From assembly GCA_027922465.2 (NCBI GenBank), contig BQMF02000812.1, positions 31,303 to 95,302 of the forward strand: a stretch of DNA of 64,000 bases. Direction: 5' to 3'. Position 1 is the stretch's first letter, and the number at the start of each line of letters is the position of its first letter. A program made the position numbers and the translations under genes. Below, in pieces: positions 59,150 to 64,000 of this stretch. The notes under the pieces were generated by a model. That model searched no databases. It worked only from the letters and a program-made list of their open reading frames with translations, and was not told where the DNA came from. Source of the stretch: Turritopsis dohrnii (taxonomy: Eukaryota > Cnidaria > Hydrozoa > Anthoathecata > Oceaniidae).

Positions 59150-59560
59150 AACAAGTTGCCCTACCGGTCAGAAGTATTCCTGCGGATGACTGTAAGACTT
59201 TCTGGAGCCTTTTCAGAAAGAAATGAGTGTTAGTTCACGTTTTGAAACCATATGCATAATGCGGAATGATGTTTGCAGTATTTTACATTTTACCTTTTAG
59301 CTACCATAACTATTAAACTTTGTTGTTTCATATAAAACTTCAGTCTTGCATCAATTTAGAGATTTTTTTAAAAAGATTTCCATTCGAAGTTGCACTCCCT
59401 AAAGCATCTTCAAGAAGCAATTAACTAATTAAAAGATTATCGCGTTAAGAATAATCTGTGCTTTAAAAGGTGAATGTTTGTTCACGGTTTAAAACAATAT
59501 GCATAATGTGGTATGATGTTCTTTGTGTTACAGTTTATCTTGTACCTGTGAAAGAAGTAA
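59150..59560. repeat. Direct repeat, copy 1 (0.4 kb)
   Basis: This block matches 60730-61140 closely, beginning at CAGAAGTATTCCTGCGGATG and ending at GTGAAAGAAGTAATATTT, with only scattered substitutions and small indels. Inside, a diverged unit of about 240 bp is itself repeated (TATGCATAATG, TTTAGAGATTTTTT, CCCTAAAGCATCTTCAA), extending to about 59700. It is noncoding. Confidence 0.7.
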
Positions 59561-59699
59561 TATTTGTTATTTCATATAAACTGCACTGTTTTGCATCATT
59601 TAGAGATTTTTTCAAACAGTTTTTTATTCATAGTTATATTCCCTAAAGCATCTTCAAAAAGTAATTAAGTAATGAAAACTTTGTCATATTAAGTTTTGA

Positions 59700-60729
59700 A
59701 GGGAAAATCTGTGGCGTAAATAGTAATAACTTCGAATTCATTTAATTACATTCCCGAGAGCATCATAAAAGTTAAGAGACTTTGAAAAATTTTGCCGGAG
59801 ATCAAGCTTAAAAAGGAACACTGTCAGTTTAAAAATCCACTAAAGAACACTCTTCCGTGGACGTTTCAAAATACTCCTTTTAAAACTATACAGTATGAAA
59901 ATCTTTATGTTGTTTGTACCTGAACTTCATAATAAAAACTTTTACTTGGCCATGCGAAATAATAAAAATATCTGTGTTTCCTTTTTATCGTCAGCTTGAT
60001 AGTATACAAATTTTAGAATCATACAATATTTTAAATTCGACTAGTCAATTAAAAAAGTGGTCATCAAATGATAAATGAAATAGGTAGAAGTTGATGAGGA
60101 AGATGAGCTGTGCTTCATGATTCCAGAGCTTTATAAAAACAGGGTAGCTTATCTAGGAACATGAATTAAAAAATTGTATTATATTTAGAAAGACTAATAG
60201 AAACCTTACGCATTAAATCGATATAAACATACCCTATTGGTAGTCGTTCATATCTGTTTTGAAGCATCAAGAACTGCTTATTTATCAAGAATGACTACTA
60301 AGAATATTAGTTTCACGTAGATTATCAGTTTGGATCATAAATGTTCTTGATTCTTTTAAGTTTTACAGCCATACTACAACCTCTTCTATATCCATATATT
60401 CAACAAAGAAACTTTCACAGATCTACGCATGCTTCTTCGCTTCCATTTTTAAAACAACTACGGAAAACGTAAGAACGTTGCATAAGACTCACGTGAAACA
60501 ACATTTCTACCTGGCATCTGCGATTTAGCCATATGTCAACTATTCCTTTCAGTAGAGCTTATATTATACACCTTTAGAGTCTTTTCAAGCAAAGTACTTG
60601 CACACAATGAATGTAGTGTGAGTTAAGATATTTAAAGCATAAAAAAAATGTAAGTTTGGAACTTAGAGGATTTGACTGACTATTTCCCATCGACAAAAAT
60701 TGGTCTAGGTTTGGACAGTGAAAAAACAA
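59700..60729. other. No recognisable gene
   Basis: AT-rich spacer between the two direct repeats; no features recognised. Confidence 0.5.
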
Positions 60730-61140
60730 ACAAGATGCCCTACCAGGCAGAAGTATTCCTGCGGATGACTGTAAGACTTTCTGGAGCCTTTTCAGAAAGA
60801 AATGAGTGTTAGTTCACGCTTTAAAACCATATGCATAATGCGAAATGATGTTTGCAGTATTTTACATTTTACCTTTTAGCTATATTAAACTTTTTTGTTT
60901 CATATAAAACTTCAGTCTTGCATCAATTTAGAGATTTTTTTAAAAAGATTTCCATTTGAAGTTGCACTCCCTAAAGCATCTTCAAGAAGCAATTAACTTC
61001 TAAAAAGATTATCGCGTTAAGAATAATCTGTGCTTTAAAAGGTGAATGTTTGTTCACGGTTTAAAACAATATGCATAATTTGGTATGATGTTCTTTGTGT
61101 TTTACAGTTTATCTTGTAGCTGTGAAAGAAGTAATATTTC
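60730..61140. repeat. Direct repeat, copy 2 (0.4 kb)
   Basis: Second copy of the block at 59150-59560, 1.58 kb downstream and in the same orientation. The GATGCCCTACCAGGCAG at its start is the complement of the segment at 35130-35150 and 15360 of the dispersed family, so it probably contains part of that repeat in inverse orientation. Confidence 0.7.
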
Positions 61141-61479
61141 AAATCGCGGATACGCGAGGTGTTTGGAATGCAAACCGATCGTCGTCGTCGTGAAGCCAAA
61201 AAATAGCCTTTATGCCATTGCACTTGCAAATCACAGTCTAAGATATTCATGGTACGCACGCATGCGATACCTTCAGCAATCAACTGTTTGAAAATAAACT
61301 GCAGAAAAAGTGCTTTTGAAAAATAGTAAGTTTCTATAATCGATTTGGTCTGTTACCATAATTTATTTCATTTGATTTTAAAAAAATGCAGATGAAAAAA
61401 ATAATTCTTTTCTAAATTGAATTTCTCAATGTTTTGTAAGCAGAGTGAAAAGGACACGTTTCATTTTTTTTGGAAAAAA

Positions 61480-61640
61480 TATCTGAGATTTTCTAAGGCT
61501 CACAAAAGGTCTTTGGACTTTGCTTAAACAAGTTGTGTGTGTGGGTTGTAAAAAAGCCTTTTAAGCTTTGGACAGGTACAGCTCAGCTCAATTTCCTCCT
61601 CAGCTCGAACATCAAGAATGCTTGTATGCTGCCATTTAGC
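61480..61640. repeat. Dispersed repeat copy
   Basis: GCTCAGCTCAATTTCCTCCT and the preceding ATATCTGAGATTTTCTAAG match the family at 13190-13660, 14390-14660 and 33885-34360. Confidence 0.45.
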
Positions 61641-62263
61641 TGCCCCCAACCCCAATATATATATAATATATATATCATATACTTTTTAACTTTTACTGTC
61701 AATGATCCTTATTACTGGAATCACCATAATAAAGAGAAATTCAAAACACTGACTGCATATCCCCTACAAGGATATCTTGTACCATGTGTAATTAGATTCA
61801 TTGATGGTATAAAAAGTAAACAAAGATTCCATGTATAACTGAATAAAATGTTTTGTGAGACAGAGCAATTATTAGCAGCAACACGTGAAGAATTGACCAT
61901 GTAGAATCATAATGGCCTTTCATTATGATATCTAATTTTAATATATACTCTACAAATGTCCTCCTCCTCTGATTGACGTACAAAACTTTTTTATATATAT
62001 ATATATTTGATTTATTTTATGATGAAATTAACTTTCTAGAATCATACCTCAGCTAATTTACAACCAGTCAAAACCCTCTGTTTCATGTGATGGTATTACC
62101 AATATTACATGTGGCCATTTTTTTCTGTTAATATGGTTATCACTGTACACAGAGCTCACAAAAACAGTGTGTGGGTCCCAAGAGAACAGGCAATTTTAGA
62201 AGAAACTGTTGTAAAAGAAATCTTTGAAATTAAGAAAAATAAATTCTAACTGTAATAGACATT
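61641..62263. other. No recognisable gene
   Basis: AT-rich spacer with TA tracts at 61655-61680 and 61990-62010. Confidence 0.5.
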
Positions 62264-62461
62264 TCCCGAGTTTATTTTTTATCAAGCTCCGCCTCGTTTT
62301 CGCAATGGTTAATATGGTAACGAAATGTCACGGGACTCATTTCAGTAATGTGCAATAAGTGTAATGATTGTGATAGTGTTAATGATTGAGCACAAGAGAT
62401 TCGGTTGTCATAGTAACGCAATTGAAAACGAGGCGGAGTGTGATAAAAAATAAACTCGGGA
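62264..62461. mobile_element. Short palindromic MITE, 198 bp
   Basis: Inverted termini of about 37 bp (TCCCGAGTTTATTTTTTATC, then the box CTCCGCCTCGTTTTC, and its complement at the other end) enclose a short core. The sequence could fold almost completely into one hairpin. No clear target duplication was found. Confidence 0.65.
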
Positions 62462-64000
62462 AAGGTGTATTTTATTGCATTGAAATAAATATGCTTATCT
62501 CTGATTTAGAGGTTTATTTTATTATAGTTTGGTTGACAGTACGAGATGCGCCAGGGTCTAATCTAGGCCGAAAGAGAGTCTGTTGATCGGACGCTGCCCT
62601 CTACGTTCTTTTGTTTTAAAATTTATTTCACTTTAGAAACTTCAAAAATCACTCTTAGTATTGGGGGGTCACAGGTTTAACCCGCCGAAATAAAGCGCAA
62701 GTTGACCTTTTTCTAATAAAAAGTGCCCCTTGGATGTTCATAATGTTCCCTTTTTTCCTTCTGCCGGTCACTGCCCTTCCATTCTAGATTAGATCCTGTG
62801 TGCCGTGTTTTTAATTTAAAGAATATGTTTTGTTTTGTGTCCGTAATTAGGAAGGTTGTCTGTAATTAGGAACATTGACAGTACATGACTAAAAATGTAT
62901 GTCATACTGTCATCAGATATCCTTAATATTACATATTTCATACCAAAAAAACAGAATTTTGCCATTCAGAGGTATATACATTATATAAAGTTATTTTTGA
63001 ATGCATGTAATAATGTAGACTTATATCTTGGAAGTCCTTGGTTATGAAAATCCACTTGTTCTTAAATTTGTAATTCTTAGATCTTCTTTTATCATCTCTG
63101 GAGGGGAACACAAAGTTTTTTCACATTGTACAATAAATTCTTCACCGTCGTATAAGACACTTTATATTTGAACTAGTCTTCAGTTGTATTAACTTTAGGT
63201 GACTTCATAATTTCGGAGGTATGATAAATCATTGAGGTTGTTTTTACATTATGCTTTATTTTTGCAATATCTATCTCAATATTTGCAGATTAACTTGTGG
63301 TTTGAAGAACAAAGTTTTCAATTTGCACTGACTTTTTGATCTGTGATATACACTTTTTTTTTAATTTTGTTTTTGTCTGTAGGAGTTCCTAACATGATGT
63401 CGTCATTCCAAATTGATCAAGATTTTTTTATTTGTCTGTGGGTTAATAAAGGAAATTTGACATCTTATTCTTCCAAACAAAATTAACTTAATTTCGATCA
63501 AAAGCATTCTTTTGGCTGCTTTTCTTCTTGCACATGTGCAGAAGGGATTGAATGGTTTTTAAATATTACACGCTTTTTTTTTTATAAGAACCAGTAAAAT
63601 CTGACCTGAGGCTGGCTGTTCTTATTTTTTGAGCCTTTTTCAGCCTGAATTGTTCTTATTTTGTTCTTTGCTTTAAGAACACAGTTTCAAATTTCAGCCT
63701 CATTTTGTTCTTCTTATATATAATATTTATATATATATTTACTTCCAGTAAAATAGAAATATTTTTTAAAAACAACTGACAAAAAGTATGGTTGCTGTTC
63801 GGTAATAACCCATTCGCACATTTATTGGAGGTGAAAAAAAAACCAATAACCTTCTAAACCATTTACCAATGAGAGAATTCACATCATGAACTGTTCTTAT
63901 TTTCCAAGAAAATTCAAGTGTAATTATTCAAGTGTAATTATTTCTCTCAAAAAGAGAGACTAAGATGTTCCACAAAAAGATAAATTTGCAAAAGTAAAGC
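62462..64000. other. No recognisable gene
   Basis: AT-rich spacer with homopolymer runs; no coding or repeat structure that I can support. Confidence 0.5.

Noticed and set aside
1..64000. tRNA or rRNA genes
   Set aside because: I saw no sequence with recognisable internal promoter boxes and cloverleaf pairing, though a covariance search was not possible.

Overview
The window is AT-rich, intron-bearing metazoan DNA with almost no host coding sequence. The only likely host fragment is one fibronectin type III exon at the left edge (316-527, minus). Nearly everything else recognisable is mobile DNA. The mixture (CACTA-like elements with DUF4806 and C14orf93-like accessory proteins, an integrase-core DDE transposon with a HECT ligase passenger, a zinc-finger tyrosine recombinase family that I associate with cnidarians, mariner relics, CR1/jockey-like LINEs) points to a cnidarian or another early-branching animal. 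That placement is inference.

Layout. 0-5 kb: the FN3 exon and two non-autonomous terminal-inverted-repeat elements. 5-23 kb: pieces of CACTA-like transposons with GACGT-rich ends, including a 4.1 kb internally deleted copy (8665-12750), a degenerate accessory gene (6591-8009, minus) and a transposase gene holding the half that the first copy lacks (16786-18123). 23.4-26.1 kb: a frameshifted LINE. 26.3-28.6 kb: two MITEs. 30093-37527: a 7.4 kb DDE element with hairpin-array inverted repeats and a 6-bp target duplication. It carries a ten-intron transposase gene on the plus strand and a HECT-type ligase gene on the minus strand, and it sits inside a mariner-like relic.

40319-52626 is the most interesting part: two head-to-tail units of what looks like an undescribed mobile replicon. 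Each unit encodes a tyrosine recombinase (N-terminal C2H2 finger, C-terminal telobox-like Myb), then a small basic protein, then a large inverted array of 10-bp iterons. Convergent to these lies a superfamily 3 helicase gene. Unit 2 (7,741 bp) appears intact: its recombinase is open, and its seven-exon helicase gene splices in phase to 795 residues. Unit 1 (4,559 bp) is a deletion derivative with a frameshifted recombinase and only the end of the helicase gene. All three unit boundaries carry the octamer ATTATATA. The internal junction has symmetric flanking boxes (GGAAC-N17-octamer-N17-GTTCC), as expected for tandem site-specific integration of a circle. The two units have nearly identical recombinases but different iterons and divergent small proteins, a pattern like replicons changing origin specificity.

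52.6-55.1 kb: a 5'-truncated LINE sits directly at the right boundary of unit 2. 55-64 kb: a mariner gene missing its middle, duplicated 0.4 kb blocks, one short palindromic MITE and otherwise featureless AT-rich sequence.
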